Assembly (NCBI GenBank): GCA_003707065.3
Contig: PPXM03000005.1
Location: 600,501-664,500 of the forward strand
DNA from: Trigonopsis variabilis
Lineage: Eukaryota > Ascomycota > Trigonopsidomycetes > Trigonopsidales > Trigonopsidaceae
Length of the DNA: 64,000 bases
Direction: 5' to 3'
Under the pieces are notes generated by a model. That model saw only the letters and a program-made list of their open reading frames with translations, had not been told where the DNA came from and made no database searches. This document shows, one piece after another, positions 20,707 to 31,706 of this stretch (position 1 is its first letter; every line of letters begins with the position of its first letter). Both the position numbers and the translations under genes were made by a program.

Positions 20707-22188
20707 TCACTCATCCAGCGACACAATTTTGTTTGGATCCATTTCCAGATCCACCCGCGAGTAATCCACTGCGTTCTTCCTCCGAAACCGTTCATCTTTT
20801 CCTCTCGTATCTTTAGCAAACTGCAGAGAATGTCCAAACATGGTGTCGACATCATCCTGCTCAGCGTTTTCTGGCTCGAGCTTGTCATAATACAGGCATG
20901 ACTCGCAGTGGATAATGCCGTGAAGATTGCATGGCTCGTCGTCCTGTTTCTCATGGCCTTCTGTTTCGCTCTCAAGCGGTTTCGCCGTCGAAGCAGCATT
21001 CAGCTTGCTCTTGAATTTAGCCAGCAGCGCCAACGTATCTGCTTCTCTCCGTTCTTTTAGCTTGGCCTTTGCTGTCCGAGACGAGCCATGGTGAGATGAT
21101 ATAAAGCCCCGTTTGGAGTTTTTCATCAGGTATTTCTCCCGTTCTTGGTCGATAAAAGATGACTTTTGTTTGGTTCTCCGCTTTGTTTCTTCCTCGCCTT
21201 TAGACACTCTCTTTAGCCCAGATTTCATCTCTGATATTTGGCTGCTGAGCGATTCTAATGATTGGGCGTGCGAGGGAGGCTGTTTATCTTGGATTCGATG
21301 CTGAGGAGGACTGCTGGACTTGCTCGCTTCTCTTGACGTATCCTCCTCAACGACAATTCGTTCGATGTCAGGACTAGCTTCTTTCGCTGGCTTTTGGAGA
21401 GGTTCATCCTGGTCCTTCTCCTGAGACGGTTTCGTCGACGTCGTCTCCCGTGCAGAGGGACTCGAGCTTTTGGCAGCGTCAAGCTGAGGGGCGACATCGA
21501 CAGCTTTATTTACGAATTTCTTGTCGTTCAGTAGTTCATGTGCAGATCGTGTTTTGAATTTAGGTGTCGATTCCTCTTCTTCTTCATCTCCAAAAGACAT
21601 CTTCACCTTGACCAGTGGTTTCTTTTGTTTTCTCTTTGTAGGCCGACTCTCGATATCAGTCTTGGGTTCTCTGCGCTTAAGATCGGTGAAATAAGGAAGA
21701 GAGACGTCGGTGTTGATGATCTTGGTAGGGAAAAGAGGACGCTCGGTTCCAGGCTCCAGCTCACTCTCTCCAATGGCGACCAAGTTGTAGATACTCTGTC
21801 CCACAACTCTTCCAAACATTGTATGTTTCTTGTCGAGCTCCGGAGCGGGCGCCAGAGTTATGAAAAACTGGCTCTTCATGTCTTCCGCCATCCCAACCAG
21901 TCCTCGGCGAGAGAACCGTAATCGTGAATGCGTCTCGACCTTAAAGTCTACCGAGGGAGGATAGATAGACTCTCCGCCGAGCCCACTGCCGCTAGGGTCT
22001 CCTCCTTGGATCAGAAAGCCGGGCACGACCCGGTGGAAGATGGTGTTGTCGAAATATCCATCAAGGCAGTGCTGAATGAAATTGCGACAGGCTAACGGGC
22101 ACTCTTTGGCCCATAGTTCAATCTCCAACGCTCCGCGACTGGTGTTCAAGATGACTTTACCTGTCGTTGGAGGTTCGATAGCTGACAT
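20707..22188 (-). CDS. CWC27: Cwc27, spliceosomal cyclophilin
   Basis: A 493-residue single-exon protein. Residues about 10-175 form a cyclophilin domain: ACRNFIQHCLDGYFDNTIFHRVVPGFLIQGGDPSGSG, then the QFFITLAP and HTMFGRV segments. As in other Cwc27 proteins the tryptophan of active cyclophilins near the CsA pocket is replaced (by Glu in PELDKKHTMFG), so isomerase activity may be weak. The rest is a long charged, low-complexity arm with Lys/Glu and Ser runs. Residues about 415-450 hold CNLHGIIHCESCLYY, a small cysteine-histidine segment that recurs in the Cwc27 C-terminus. Cwc27 with Cwc22 belongs to the activated Bact spliceosome and touches exon-junction factor eIF4A3 where present. It is tail-to-tail with PHO88. 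Confidence 0.9.
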   Translation of the reverse strand: MSAIEPPTTGKVILNTSRGALEIELWAKECPLACRNFIQHCLDGYFDNTIFHRVVPGFLIQGGDPSGSGLGGESIYPPSVDFKVETHSRLRFSRRGLVGMAEDMKSQFFITLAPAPELDKKHTMFGRVVGQSIYNLVAIGESELEPGTERPLFPTKIINTDVSLPYFTDLKRREPKTDIESRPTKRKQKKPLVKVKMSFGDEEEEESTPKFKTRSAHELLNDKKFVNKAVDVAPQLDAAKSSSPSARETTSTKPSQEKDQDEPLQKPAKEASPDIERIVVEEDTSREASKSSSPPQHRIQDKQPPSHAQSLESLSSQISEMKSGLKRVSKGEEETKRRTKQKSSFIDQEREKYLMKNSKRGFISSHHGSSRTAKAKLKERREADTLALLAKFKSKLNAASTAKPLESETEGHEKQDDEPCNLHGIIHCESCLYYDKLEPENAEQDDVDTMFGHSLQFAKDTRGKDERFRRKNAVDYSRVDLEMDPNKIVSLDE

Positions 22189-22550
22189 GGACGTGTGACG
22201 GTCACCCAGTCGAGCGACAAGACCTTTAAAGACACACTTTCACTACAACGACGAGTCTAATTGTACTATTAAGAAGCTTGTTCCGGAAGCCTTGGATTTC
22301 TTCGAATTTCAAGGAAGAACCAGTGGAAACTCTGCCTCTTGGCCTGAACTCTTCAAATGAGAGGAGCCTCGACGGTTTGAGCCACTGTCAAGTTACGCGC
22401 CCGTACTAGATTAACTACACATCAATTCGCCTTCTCTTGTTCCATCGATAAGTCGCTGTAATCTGGATCTGCTCTCTTTACTCGAGCCAACGAGGGAGGC
22501 CTCTATCTTGGTTGTCACGGCTTCGAGGCATCTCACTGTGCCTTGACAAC
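22189..22550. other. Divergent promoter region CWC27 / ARC18
   Basis: About 360 bases between divergent starts, no gene or repeat seen. Confidence 0.35.
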
Positions 22551-23173
22551 ATGCCGGTAAGTTCCAGCCAGGCCGGGAATAACTGACGGCAGGCTTATCA
22601 TTCGACATTTTTATCGGAGCCAGACACACGAACGATTGGTAAATGGTACAAAAGGCTGGAGCTGACGGCAGGGAACTTTGCTTTGTTACCACTTCGGACG
22701 CAGTTTCGAGGGCCGGCTTACACTACGACGGATTATGATATAGTGGACGAGGTTGTGGATTTGTTTCGGGCCAATTGCTTGTTTCGCAACTTTGAGATTC
22801 TGGGCCCGGCCGATCGAACGTTGATCTACGGAACGCTCTTCATTTCGGACTGTCTGGGAAAGCTCAACAAAAATACATCGTTCAATGAGGCCAATCGGAC
22901 TCTAAACACCTTAGCGGTCGAGCACTTTTCGATTCCGGGCGACGCAGGGTTCCCGTTGAACTCACTCTACGCGCCCCCCAAGGATCGTCAGGACGGAGAG
23001 CTCCTGCGTCAGTACTTGACGCAATTCCGCCAAGAGCTGGCGCTTCGACTGGTCAATCGAATCTACAAGGATAACCCGGCGCAGCCATCAAAGGTAAGAG
23101 CCCAGAATGCTGTGCTAACTGGCAGTTTTGGCTGGCCTTCACTAGACGGAAGTTTATGAATAAAAGCCTATGA
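22551..23173 (+). CDS. ARC18: Arp2/3 complex subunit ARPC3 (p21-Arc)
   Basis: Four exons: 22551-22556, 22593-22638, 22672-23093, 23126-23173; introns of 36, 33 and 32 nt. The first exon encodes only Met-Pro, the second AYHSTFLSEPDTRTIG, the third NFALLPLRTQF onward, and the last FWLAFTRRKFMNKSL, which matches the ARPC3 C-terminus. The joins recreate the family sequence residue by residue (for example TIG-NFALLPLR and PSK-FWLAF). The protein is 173 residues, near the usual 174-178. ARPC3 is a structural subunit of the actin-nucleating Arp2/3 complex and contacts the base of the daughter filament; in yeast it works at endocytic actin patches. The 32-nt last intron is the shortest I could place in the window. 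Confidence 0.94.
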
Positions 23174-23297
23174 TGGTCTAGATGAAATAATAGTCTGCTC
23201 GAGTCATTCTCATTGTGCTCTTCCTCAGGAGCGGGAGTTGAATCTGATTAGTCGTAGCTACGTCTTGCATTCGTCACCGTTTTGATCATGCCTAACG

Positions 23298-24405
23298 CTA
23301 GCTGGCTTCGAGAGCCAACGCGCTTTTAACAACTCCAACCAACGCACTTGTCTGGATCTTTTCGCTTCCTCCGCCTCCCAGCCGATACTCTATATCGGCC
23401 AGGCCTTGATACAAGGCGATGCGTGTCTTTGGGCCCACGTCGAGACCGTCGACCAAGCTCGTAATGGTCTCCAAGATATCAGCGAGAGCAATTCCCTTGG
23501 CTAGTTTGATCGCGCGGATGATTTCTAGTGATCGGTCCCAGTTCTCGCCAAGGAGCGCATCAAAGATGGTCTGGATATCTGCTGGATGGGGCACTCCCAC
23601 ACAGTCGTAGACTTGGGTATCAGTGATTGTCTCTCCTCGCGCAACCGAGGCGTAGCAGGCCTGTAAGACGTTCAACGCTTTGCGCATGTCTCCCTTGGCT
23701 AGGTCGATCAACGACGTCAGAGCCTCAGGGGTGATGTTGACATGTTCCTCGGCTATAACGTAGTCAATCCGGGAGCGGATGGCTCCTGGTGGGAGCGGTG
23801 AGAAGCGGAACTTGGTGCAGCGGGACTGGATGGCAGGAATGAGCTTGTAGGCGTAGTTGGCCAGAATGCAAAAGCGGGTGTGCTGGGTGTACCGTTCCAT
23901 GATCCGTCGCAAGGCGTTCTGAGCGGCAGACGTCATGGCGTCGGCTTCATCGAGGATCACGAGTTTGAACTGGGCTGCTCCTTGGGTGGGCTTGGACATG
24001 AAGAATTGCTTGGTTCCAGCAAAGGTCTTGATCTGATCCCGCACGACGTCAATTCCCCGGTCATCGGATGCATTCAGCTCTAGCACCATCCGTCTGAAGT
24101 TCGCCCCGTATAATTCTCGAGCCATCGCCAGCACCAGCGACGTCTTGCCAGTACCAGGAGGACCGTAAAATAGCAAGTGTGGCAAGCGATCTGAGCTGAT
24201 AAATTTCTTTACTATCATAGTTAGCTCCATCCGTCTTAATAGCCCTCACTCACCGGTCTCGACCACGTTATCCTGTCCATACACCTCCCCCATTGTCTTG
24301 GGCCTGTACTTTTCCACCCTGTACGGTCAATCCTAGTCCCAGTGACCACACCTACCATGGCATCACATCCTCTTGGCCATCGTCGATCTCCTTGCCTTTA
24401 GACAT
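23298..24405 (-). CDS. RFC3: Replication factor C small subunit, Rfc3 type
   Basis: Three exons, 24356-24405, 24254-24318, 23298-24211; introns 37 and 42 nt; 342 residues. Exon joins rebuild the RFC box II: MPW-VEKYRPKTMGEVYGQDNVVET-VKKFI. Walker A GPPGTGKT is at 55-62, Walker B LDEAD at 125-129, and the SRC arginine-finger motif at 168-170, so it is an active AAA+ subunit. The remainder is the helical collar domain (about 235-340). The clamp loader opens PCNA rings at primer ends; Rfc3 also serves in the Rad24, Ctf18 and Elg1 loaders. I favour Rfc3 over Rfc2/Rfc4 because of the ELNASDDRGIDVVR and KTFAGTKQFF segments, but this choice rests on memory of the family. Confidence 0.9.
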
Positions 24406-24850
24406 TGTTGAGGTCGAGCGTAAGGATCGCGTCGGTTACGCGTTGGGAGGGAGTTTTCACTACATTAATGTCGTTGTATCGTCTAGCAGGGTCAAGCATC
24501 TAATCTTGTACTCAGCTACGATGGCTTTAAACCTTCAAGACCCTTCAGCTCACGCCTTGGAACGTGGCTTTTCTCTCCCGTACTATATTCCATCACTGTG
24601 ATATTAATGCTTATGAAGACGCAGTCTTTGAGAGGCCTCTACTCGACTCCTTTCTAATGCTGCCCCTTTCTGATGCTGCCCCTTTCTAATGCTGCCCCTT
24701 TCTAATGCTGCCCCTTTCTAATGCTGCCCCTTTCTAACGTTGCCCAGTTGCCCTTTCTAATGCCACCGCCTTTCTACCCTCTTCACTCCCCTCGTCTAGT
24801 GTAACAACCTCAAGCTCCCGACTGTAACGCTCCCACACAAATTTCCTGCC
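24406..24850. other. Divergent promoter region RFC3 / DYS1 with minisatellite
   Basis: About 445 bases between divergent starts; the right part is the 16-bp tandem repeat listed separately, which ends about 75 bases before the DYS1 start codon. Confidence 0.5.
24651..24776. repeat. 16-bp tandem repeat (minisatellite), pyrimidine-rich
   Basis: Five near-perfect copies of TTTCTAATGCTGCCCC in a row (24651-24730; the second has a G for A), then decayed copies to about 24776. The period is 16, not a multiple of 3, and the array is non-coding. It lies in the DYS1 upstream region. Confidence 0.9.
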
Positions 24851-25975
24851 ATGTCTACCAAACCTGACTTGGCTGCCGATGCCGTGCTCAAAGCTTCGGC
24901 TCCTGTTCCTCAGGATGCCACGCCAGTTTCCGGTCTCGACTTTGACAAGACGCCCAATCCCTCGGCCACGACCATCGTCGACGCCATGAAGACGATGGGA
25001 TTCCAGGCCACCAGCGTGGGGCAGGCGTGCGATATTATCAACGAAATGCGGAGTTGGCGGGGCGTGGGTGAGCGCGAAAAGCAGCGATACGAAAGCGACT
25101 TGGCCGAATATAACGACTTGCCCGAGTCGCTCAAATCCAGCAGGGCTCCTCCTGCCGAACCCCAAGAGGCCCCGTGCACGATTTTCTTGGGATACACGTC
25201 CAACCTGATCTCTTCTGGGTTACGGAGCACCCTCAAGTTCTTGGTCCAGCATAAAATGGTGTCTGCCATCGTGAGCACTGCCGGTGGGATCGAGGAGGAC
25301 CTCATCAAGTGCTTGGCTCCAACGTTTGTGGGCGACTTTAGCCTTAAAGGATCGACTCTGCGTGACCAGGGCATGAACCGAATCGGCAATCTGCTGGTCC
25401 CCAACGACAACTACTGTCGGTTCGAGGAATGGATCGTGCCCATCCTGGATACCATGCTGGAGGAACAGGAAAAGAACGGCACTTATTGGACTCCTTCGTC
25501 AGTCATCGATCGCCTGGGAGCTGAGATCAACGACCCCGACTCCGTCCTCTACTGGGCCCACAAGAATTCCATTCCTGTCTTCTGTCCTGCCCTCACCGAC
25601 GGCTCGATCGGTGACATGCTTTTCTTCCACACGTTCAAGAGCTCTCCGCAGCAGCTGCGCATCGACATTGTCGCCGACATCCGCAGAATAAACTCGCTGT
25701 CCATGGCGGCTCCTCGAGCGGGGATGATCATCCTCGGCGGCGGCCTGGTCAAGCACCACATCGCAAACGCCTGTCTGATGCGCAATGGCGCCGACTACGC
25801 GGTCTATATCAACACCGGCCAGGAGTTTGATGGCTCTGACGCCGGCGCGCGCCCAGACGAGGCTGTGTCTTGGGGAAAAATCAAGGCCCAGGCCAAGGCG
25901 GTCAAGGTCTACTGCGACGCCACAGTGGTCTTCCCCCTCATCGTGGGAGCTACGTTTGGCTCGCAGCCGGTCTAG
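24851..25975 (+). CDS. DYS1: Deoxyhypusine synthase
   Basis: A 374-residue single-exon enzyme. It uses spermidine and NAD to modify one lysine of eIF5A, the first step to hypusine. Visible family features: [14 protein letters not shown] near 114 (NAD site), [15 protein letters not shown] near 139, [13 protein letters not shown] near 255, [12 protein letters not shown] near 298 and DEAVSWGKI near 337-344, in which Lys343 corresponds to the catalytic lysine (Lys329 in the human enzyme). The length is normal for fungi. Codon use is biased to C-ending codons in the second half, as expected for an abundant enzyme. A minisatellite lies in its promoter. Confidence 0.97.
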   Translation: MSTKPDLAADAVLKASAPVPQDATPVSGLDFDKTPNPSATTIVDAMKTMGFQATSVGQACDIINEMRSWRGVGEREKQRYESDLAEYNDLPESLKSSRAPPAEPQEAPCTIFLGYTSNLISSGLRSTLKFLVQHKMVSAIVSTAGGIEEDLIKCLAPTFVGDFSLKGSTLRDQGMNRIGNLLVPNDNYCRFEEWIVPILDTMLEEQEKNGTYWTPSSVIDRLGAEINDPDSVLYWAHKNSIPVFCPALTDGSIGDMLFFHTFKSSPQQLRIDIVADIRRINSLSMAAPRAGMIILGGGLVKHHIANACLMRNGADYAVYINTGQEFDGSDAGARPDEAVSWGKIKAQAKAVKVYCDATVVFPLIVGATFGSQPV

Positions 25976-26010
25976 TATCCCACAACCCTAATATGTACAA
26001 TAAAAATACA

Positions 26011-29000
26011 TCACCTCTCTGTCTCTTTGTCGTCGCGAGCCGTTGTCCGTACTGACGAATACGCCGCCTGCACCCCTCCAAGCCCACCGATGCCAAACCC
26101 GATCGTCTTGTCGCCTCGAGTGTCCTCAAAGTACCCCAGCTTGGGGCCTGGAAGCTGCGACAGAACTTGAGCAGAAGGAAGGGCCTGCATGTCGGCATCG
26201 ACCTGGGCAACCAGTTTGTCCCATCCCATGTCTGCAGCCATCTTGGAGAAGTGGTTCTTCACCATGGTAACCGACTTGGCAGGGAGATGGCTGGCAATCT
26301 CGTTCCACTGCGACCCGTACCTCGCAAGCAACCGAGGAAACAGCTCCTCCTCACTCACAGACCAGTAGCTGCTGATGGCCACCCGCCGTTCGCCTTCTTC
26401 TCGCCGCGCCATTCCCATGCCACACAAGGCGCTGATCGCAGCCGCTTCGCGGTTTTCGAGCTCTTCCGGTCCTTCAGAGACCCCAGAGCCTCCAGTTGCG
26501 GGAACAGCCTTATTTGATTCGGTCCCCACTTCAGTCTCGTCGGTCTCAGGTTCAGACTCTTTGATCCGGATCGACGCTTCGCCGTCTTGGTCAACCGTCA
26601 CCTCAGCAGTGCGTCCCAGGAGACTAGGAGGCGGCATCGAAGGCGATGCTTCAGGCTCAATCGTGTCCTTGCTTGACTCTGCCTCAGAATCTGCGACAGT
26701 GGCAGTCTTTGCTCCTTTCCGCCGTCCCTTGCGAGGCCGCTTGTTCTTGTTGGCAAGCAACGATTTGTAGTCCACTGCTTTTTTGGTTCGATAGTAATGC
26801 ATGACACAGTCTTCGGCGCTTCGCCTATGGACCATCAGGGAGGATATCTTACCAAACTGTTTGGGATGGGCCAAGTACGCAGCCACAAACTCGTCGTGCT
26901 CCTCGGCCGTGAAATCGTCAATTCCATCAACAAACAACCGCCGGTAAGGAATTGACTTGTCGAGGATTTCATTGTTGGTATCGACGTACTTGGTCTCCCG
27001 CTCTGGTTTGTCCAGAATCATGTTGGGAATCCTCGCAGAGGTGCGAAGCGCGCGCACTGACGGATCTCTGTGGCTCTCGCTCTCCAGCTTGGCCAGGACT
27101 TCGAGGAATTCGGCCTCGGAAATCACAAACTCTCCTCCTCGTCGCATCCGTCTGCTCGACCGATCTGAGCGAGGTGCCTTGCTTTCCACCTTCTCTTCCG
27201 TCTCTTCGGCCTCGTCCGGTTGCTCCAAGTCGAGTTCGTGACACGACTTGAGCCACATCTTGCGCTGCTCACTGTACTGCTCTTGCAGCTTCTTGGCTTT
27301 CAAGTACAGCTGATTCTTTCGAGCAGCCAGACGAGCAAATAGCTCTGGTTTGACGCGAGAAAATGTCTGCAGATTCGACTGAAAACAGGGATAGTCTTGC
27401 ACCCTCTTGACCGGCTTGGCTAAGATGTAGCGGCTGTAAGACACTGCTTGTCCTTTTCCTGCCTCTTCCTGTTTAACATCTGGTGATACAGCATGTTCAA
27501 CGGGACTACTGACCGTTTCGATTGGTGTTTTCTCTTTTTGAGTCACCTCTGTCACTTGGGTATGAGAGTCAGCAGCAGGCTCAGTTTTGACAGGCACCGC
27601 GTTCGCCATCTCCACGTCAACTGCTCCAGGCTGGGGCTCAGCCGTATCCTCCCTGGCAAGCTCGATCTTCCTTTTCTCTATGGCCGTTTTGTATTCCTCG
27701 ACTTTGCCAAGTTCAATCAACAGTGCTTCCGTACGATCGTCAAGGACTGTAATTTTTGATTCAATCTCAACGAATGTCACGCCATCTAGCCAGTTACTAA
27801 ACGTATTCATGTCTCTGTACTTACCCTGAGCTTCCTGTTGACTTTCTGGAGATTTAGGCCGCGTGGGTGGTATCTGGACTGAAGGGACCTCTGGCACTTG
27901 AATATCCTTGGTTTCAGTGACAGAATGGGGGTGTGAGATCGGTTCTTCGGTTGTCAGGGCTTCTTTGACTTCAGTTACAGGAGGAGAGCGGCTAATGGTT
28001 GTCGAGCCTTCAGCCTCTGAGCCTTCTTTGGGTCCACTAACTTGTTGTTCGTGAAGAGTGGCCTCATCGTCTTCCTTTTTAATACTCTGTTTTTGATTGT
28101 CCATGGTCCCAACATCATCGCCCGTTTCAGGAAGCTCTGCGCTCTTAAGACGGCTCTGGGGTTCTAGGATGGCACTTGATGGAGCTTCTGAAGCCCCGTT
28201 CATGAGATGAGGGATATCATTGGCTGGGCTTTTTGTTCTGGGACGATCCGTGGTCTCTATATTCGAGTGACTTGGGCTTTGGTGGTCGCCAGCGCTTCCA
28301 GACGGGCTTGTCTGATCTGCCCGATCTTGAGCATAAAAGCCCTCTCGATGGTCGGCATCCCACGTCCGTCCACGATCGCGTTCATCCCAGCGCCGGCTCG
28401 ACGACGAGTGATATCGCGCGTCCCGCCCACGATAGGGTTGATATCCTCTGTGGTCGACAGAACGATAATAATCAGGAGATCTGGATTCGTTCTGCGCTCG
28501 CCAGCCTGGACGAGGGTATGGACGGTCACGAGCATCCCTGGAAGAGTAGACTCCTCGCTCGTAATCCTCTTGCCATCGCCTTGGTCGCCTGTCGTCGTGG
28601 TATGCGTCCAGCGGTGCGTACTCGTCTCTCCTTCTAAACCCTCCAGGAGCGTTCGATGAGCTTGCAGGCCCCGTTGGTGGCCGTTTGTTTTCATATCTGG
28701 AGTATCCGCCTTGATTCTGAGAGCCAGCCCAGGGTACAAACGATGAAGAGTCGGGAAAGTGAGGGGTCGAGGACGCTGAAGAGGGAGGGCGGAAACTGGC
28801 AGAGTAGGGATTCGATTCTTGCGGTCCTCTTGGGCTTGTAGAGTCGCGCACCGGCGGTAAGGGACCACCAGACGAGGGAGGGTAGCGGGAAGGACCAAGA
28901 GGTGGAGGACGATATGGGCGATAATTTGCGCGTGAAGGGGATATAGATCGTTTCTAAAGTTAGTATTAGACACATGAAAGCACTCACCAGTCCTCCTCGC

Positions 29001-29407
29001 GGAGTATAAGATGAACTATGGCTTGGAGGTACCGAGCTGGCCATTCTAGCTTCTGATCCTGAAACCAGCCCGTGTCGACGCTTGTATTCAGCGGCCTCGC
29101 GTTCCCGCCGTTCCCGATCGCGGTCTCTCTCGTCCAATCGCCTGCTATCATAAAAGCTATGGTGTGCTGCACCTGGTCGGGTTCCACTCCCCGAATAGTT
29201 CGAGTAATGGCTTTTTGGCGTGCCCAGCGGATTTGCTGAAGGCTCCACAGATGCTGACGAGGGACTGTATTGGGATCGAGGCAATGATGAAGCGCTAGCA
29301 GGCACTTTAGGTGACGGACCGGTCGCGCTTGGTATCCTTGCTGGGGACCCTGAAGAGGGAGTAGACCCGTCGACCGGGGCATCCGGCCGCGGTGAAGAGT
29401 CCGCCAT
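26011..29407 (-). CDS. SNT1: Snt1, SANT-domain scaffold of the Set3 complex
   Basis: Exons 28988-29407 and 26011-28953, with a certain 34-nt intron (28954-28987; GTGAGT donor, TACTAAC branch site, TTTAG acceptor). A second probable intron of 39 nt at 27786-27824 (GTAAGT donor, GTAAC branch, CTAG acceptor) is in frame and stop-free, so the protein is 1120 residues without it spliced or 1107 with it spliced. The N-terminal half is disordered, rich in Ser, Pro, Arg-Asp pairs. A coiled Lys/Arg-rich segment near 480-560 precedes the first SANT domain (about 690-745, FTAEEHDEFVAAYLAHPKQFGKISSLM), and a second SANT follows near 990-1045 (YWSVSEEELFPRLLARYGSQWNEIASHLP). This two-SANT layout is that of Snt1/NCoR, which binds Hos2/HDAC3 and Sif2/TBL1. 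Confidence 0.88.
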
Positions 29408-30122
29408 TCGATAGATCAAGCAGCTGCGGACGCGTGCAAGGAATTAATAGCAGAGAATGAGTAATCACTCAAATGGTGAAGGTTGTCAGGCAAGCTATAG
29501 TGAGTGGTCTTGCATAGCAACGACACCAACCAGCCATCCCCATCCTCCTCTTTCGTACCCAGCATACACAAAATGGAAAAGAAATGTTCAGCGAGAAATC
29601 TAGTGGGAGAGTATGCATACCATCTGCAGCGGGATAGATCCCTCAGAGTTGAGCGCAACAGAAGTTTAAATAAATGTAATCGCACTGTGAGAATCGTGAA
29701 GCTCACACTATGTAGAAAAGCTCTCTCGAGGAAACTGCATTTATTTATTGGCAAAGTAAGACAACACTTGAACTAGTAAGATAAAAAAACAGACGGAATT
29801 TGAAGACGAATATAAACTACAAGAAATTGCATGCAATTCGTATTATTTTAATCTATCTAATACAGAGAGACAGAGACATACATGATGATTCAACAAACGC
29901 ACTAGCGTCATGCAAGATTTGCAAAAATAGAGACCGTACCCAAACAAGGAATATTAACAGGAGGATGTGACCTTTGACCAAGTGATCAAGCATGCGAATG
30001 ATAACAGGGCAAAAAAAGAGTTTTAAAAGAAAAAGGGATAGCACCAAGAAGCGAAACATTATAATGCAAGAGATGGATGAAAGGAATAAATAAAATGCAT
30101 CTTCAAGATGTCAGTTCATTTT
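29408..30122. other. Intergenic region SNT1 / PIR gene
   Basis: About 715 bases, both neighbours on the minus strand. It holds the SNT1 promoter and the 3' end of the PIR gene; T- and A-rich to the right. Open frames under 115 codons show no domain. Confidence 0.4.
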
Positions 30123-31277
30123 TTAACAGTCAATGAGATCAACGACCTCCAACTTGATGGGATAGCAGACAGTTCCAATGTCTTCGTTGTAAAGGTTGTA
30201 GAAGTCTCCAGACAAGCATTGGTAGAAGGTGGTTTGCGATCCAAGGGCAAGAGTGCCGTTGGGAGCAATAGACCAGCCCTTAGCATAGATGGCACCGGCT
30301 TGAGGGGGAGGACCATCGAATTGAAGTTGATGGTTGGCAACAACGGAGAAGATTCGTCCGTGGGAGTCCTTGATCACTTCGTCGGAAAGAGTAGCGTTCA
30401 AGTTACCAGCGGCATTGCAGGCAACCGAAGAAGAGTACTCCTCGTCGCTAGAAGAAGATGAAGAGGTGGCGGTAGCGTCAGCTTGGACTTGACCGTCAGA
30501 GATTTGAGAAGCAACGGTCTCAGTCTTGGTGGCAGCTTGGACTTGACCGTCGGAGATCTGAGAAATAACCTCAGCCTTGGCAGTAGTAGTGGCGGCTTGG
30601 ATTTGACCATCACCGATTTGAGAAACAACCTCAGCCTTAGCAGTGGTAGTAGCAGCCTGGATCTGACCATCGCCGATTTGAGAAATCACTTGGGCAGCGG
30701 TAGTAGGAGCTTGGATCTGACCATCACCGATTTGAGAGATGACTTGAGCAGCGGTGGTAGGAGCTTGGATCTGACCATCACCGATCTGAGAGATGACCTG
30801 GACGGCAGTAGTAGTAGCGGCTTGGATCTGGCCGTCACCGATCTGGGAGACGACTTGAACAGCAGTGGTGGTACCAGCTTGGATCTGGCCATCACCGATC
30901 TGAGACACAACAGCAGCAGTGGTGTGCTCGGCAGTTGTGGTGGCAGCTTGAACCTGACCATCACCGATCTGAGAGACGACAGCAGCAGCGGTGGTTTGCT
31001 CAGTAGTAGTAGCAGCTTGGACTTGACCATCGCCGATTTGAGAGACAACCTTGTTGACATCATGGGCAACAGCAGTGGTGGCTGGGACGGCAGTAGAGGA
31101 AACAGTGGCATTGCCAATGGTGACAATGGCCAAACCGAAAGTTTTGCTATATGAGGTAATGTATCCTGAAGGAGCAGTGGCCGAGGGGGTCAAGGTGGTC
31201 CAGGGCTCAGTGGGAACATAGGCCCCGAGCACGGTAGATGAGAAGGCGAGGGCAGAAGAAATCAGAGAATATTTCAT
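30123..31277 (-). CDS. PIR-family cell-wall protein with ten internal repeats
   Basis: A 384-residue secreted protein. Signal peptide: residues 1-18, cut probably after VLG-A. Ten PIR repeats follow (about residues 79-280), each with SQIxDGQ(I/V)QA; in PIR proteins the Gln of this repeat forms an alkali-labile ester with beta-1,3-glucan. The last two repeats have SQISDGQ. The C-terminus has exactly the classical spacing C-66-C-16-C-12-C, the last cysteine being the final residue. The protein lacks a Lys-Arg Kex2 site between signal and repeats, which many Pir proteins have. It is covalently bound to the wall and often stress-induced. A TATAAA box lies 46 bases before the ATG. Highly biased, valine- and alanine-rich codons suggest high expression. 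No GPI signal is present, as expected for the family. Confidence 0.95.
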   Translation of the reverse strand: MKYSLISSALAFSSTVLGAYVPTEPWTTLTPSATAPSGYITSYSKTFGLAIVTIGNATVSSTAVPATTAVAHDVNKVVSQIGDGQVQAATTTEQTTAAAVVSQIGDGQVQAATTTAEHTTAAVVSQIGDGQIQAGTTTAVQVVSQIGDGQIQAATTTAVQVISQIGDGQIQAPTTAAQVISQIGDGQIQAPTTAAQVISQIGDGQIQAATTTAKAEVVSQIGDGQIQAATTTAKAEVISQISDGQVQAATKTETVASQISDGQVQADATATSSSSSSDEEYSSSVACNAAGNLNATLSDEVIKDSHGRIFSVVANHQLQFDGPPPQAGAIYAKGWSIAPNGTLALGSQTTFYQCLSGDFYNLYNEDIGTVCYPIKLEVVDLIDC

Positions 31278-31706
31278 TGCGAAAGATCTGGATGAGAAGC
31301 AGCAGTGGGGTGAGGAGGTGCCTTTATACTTTTCAATCGCTCACTTATTTTTAGCGTCAAAAGGCTGGTTCTTCCAAACTAGGTATAGCACGGGCACCAC
31401 CCTATGCCTAATCCGGAAATCTTGCAAATTATGTCATCTTTTCATGTTTTCTCACCTGGCTGATTACCCACTTAGGAAATAATCCAACCTCCAGCTTATG
31501 TAAGACACGACAGACCGCCCCCTAAACTGAATTCAACCAACCTCGTCCCTTATCTTCTTTTCCCTTCTCCGAACCCGGATCTATCTGTCATTCGCTGCAC
31601 TTCCATGAATTGCCCCCGTTATTGTTTGATTGGTGCACCCTCGTTTCTATTTTTAGACCGTTGCCGCCCGTCCCCTCTCATTATTGCTACACCGTAGTAA
31701 CACTTC
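31278..31706. other. Divergent promoter region PIR gene / CofD-like gene
   Basis: About 430 bases between divergent starts, with a C/T-rich stretch on the right (31546-31600). No gene seen. Confidence 0.4.
31323..31328 (-). promoter_or_regulatory. TATA box of the PIR gene
   Basis: TATAAA on the minus strand, 46 bases upstream of the PIR start codon, the position expected for a short-leader, regulated yeast gene. Confidence 0.5.

Noticed and set aside
30483-31154. A 223-codon repetitive plus-strand frame opposite the PIR gene (DLTITDLRN repeats)
   Set aside because: It is the mirror of the PIR repeats; the minus strand has a signal peptide and conserved cysteines, so that is the real gene.
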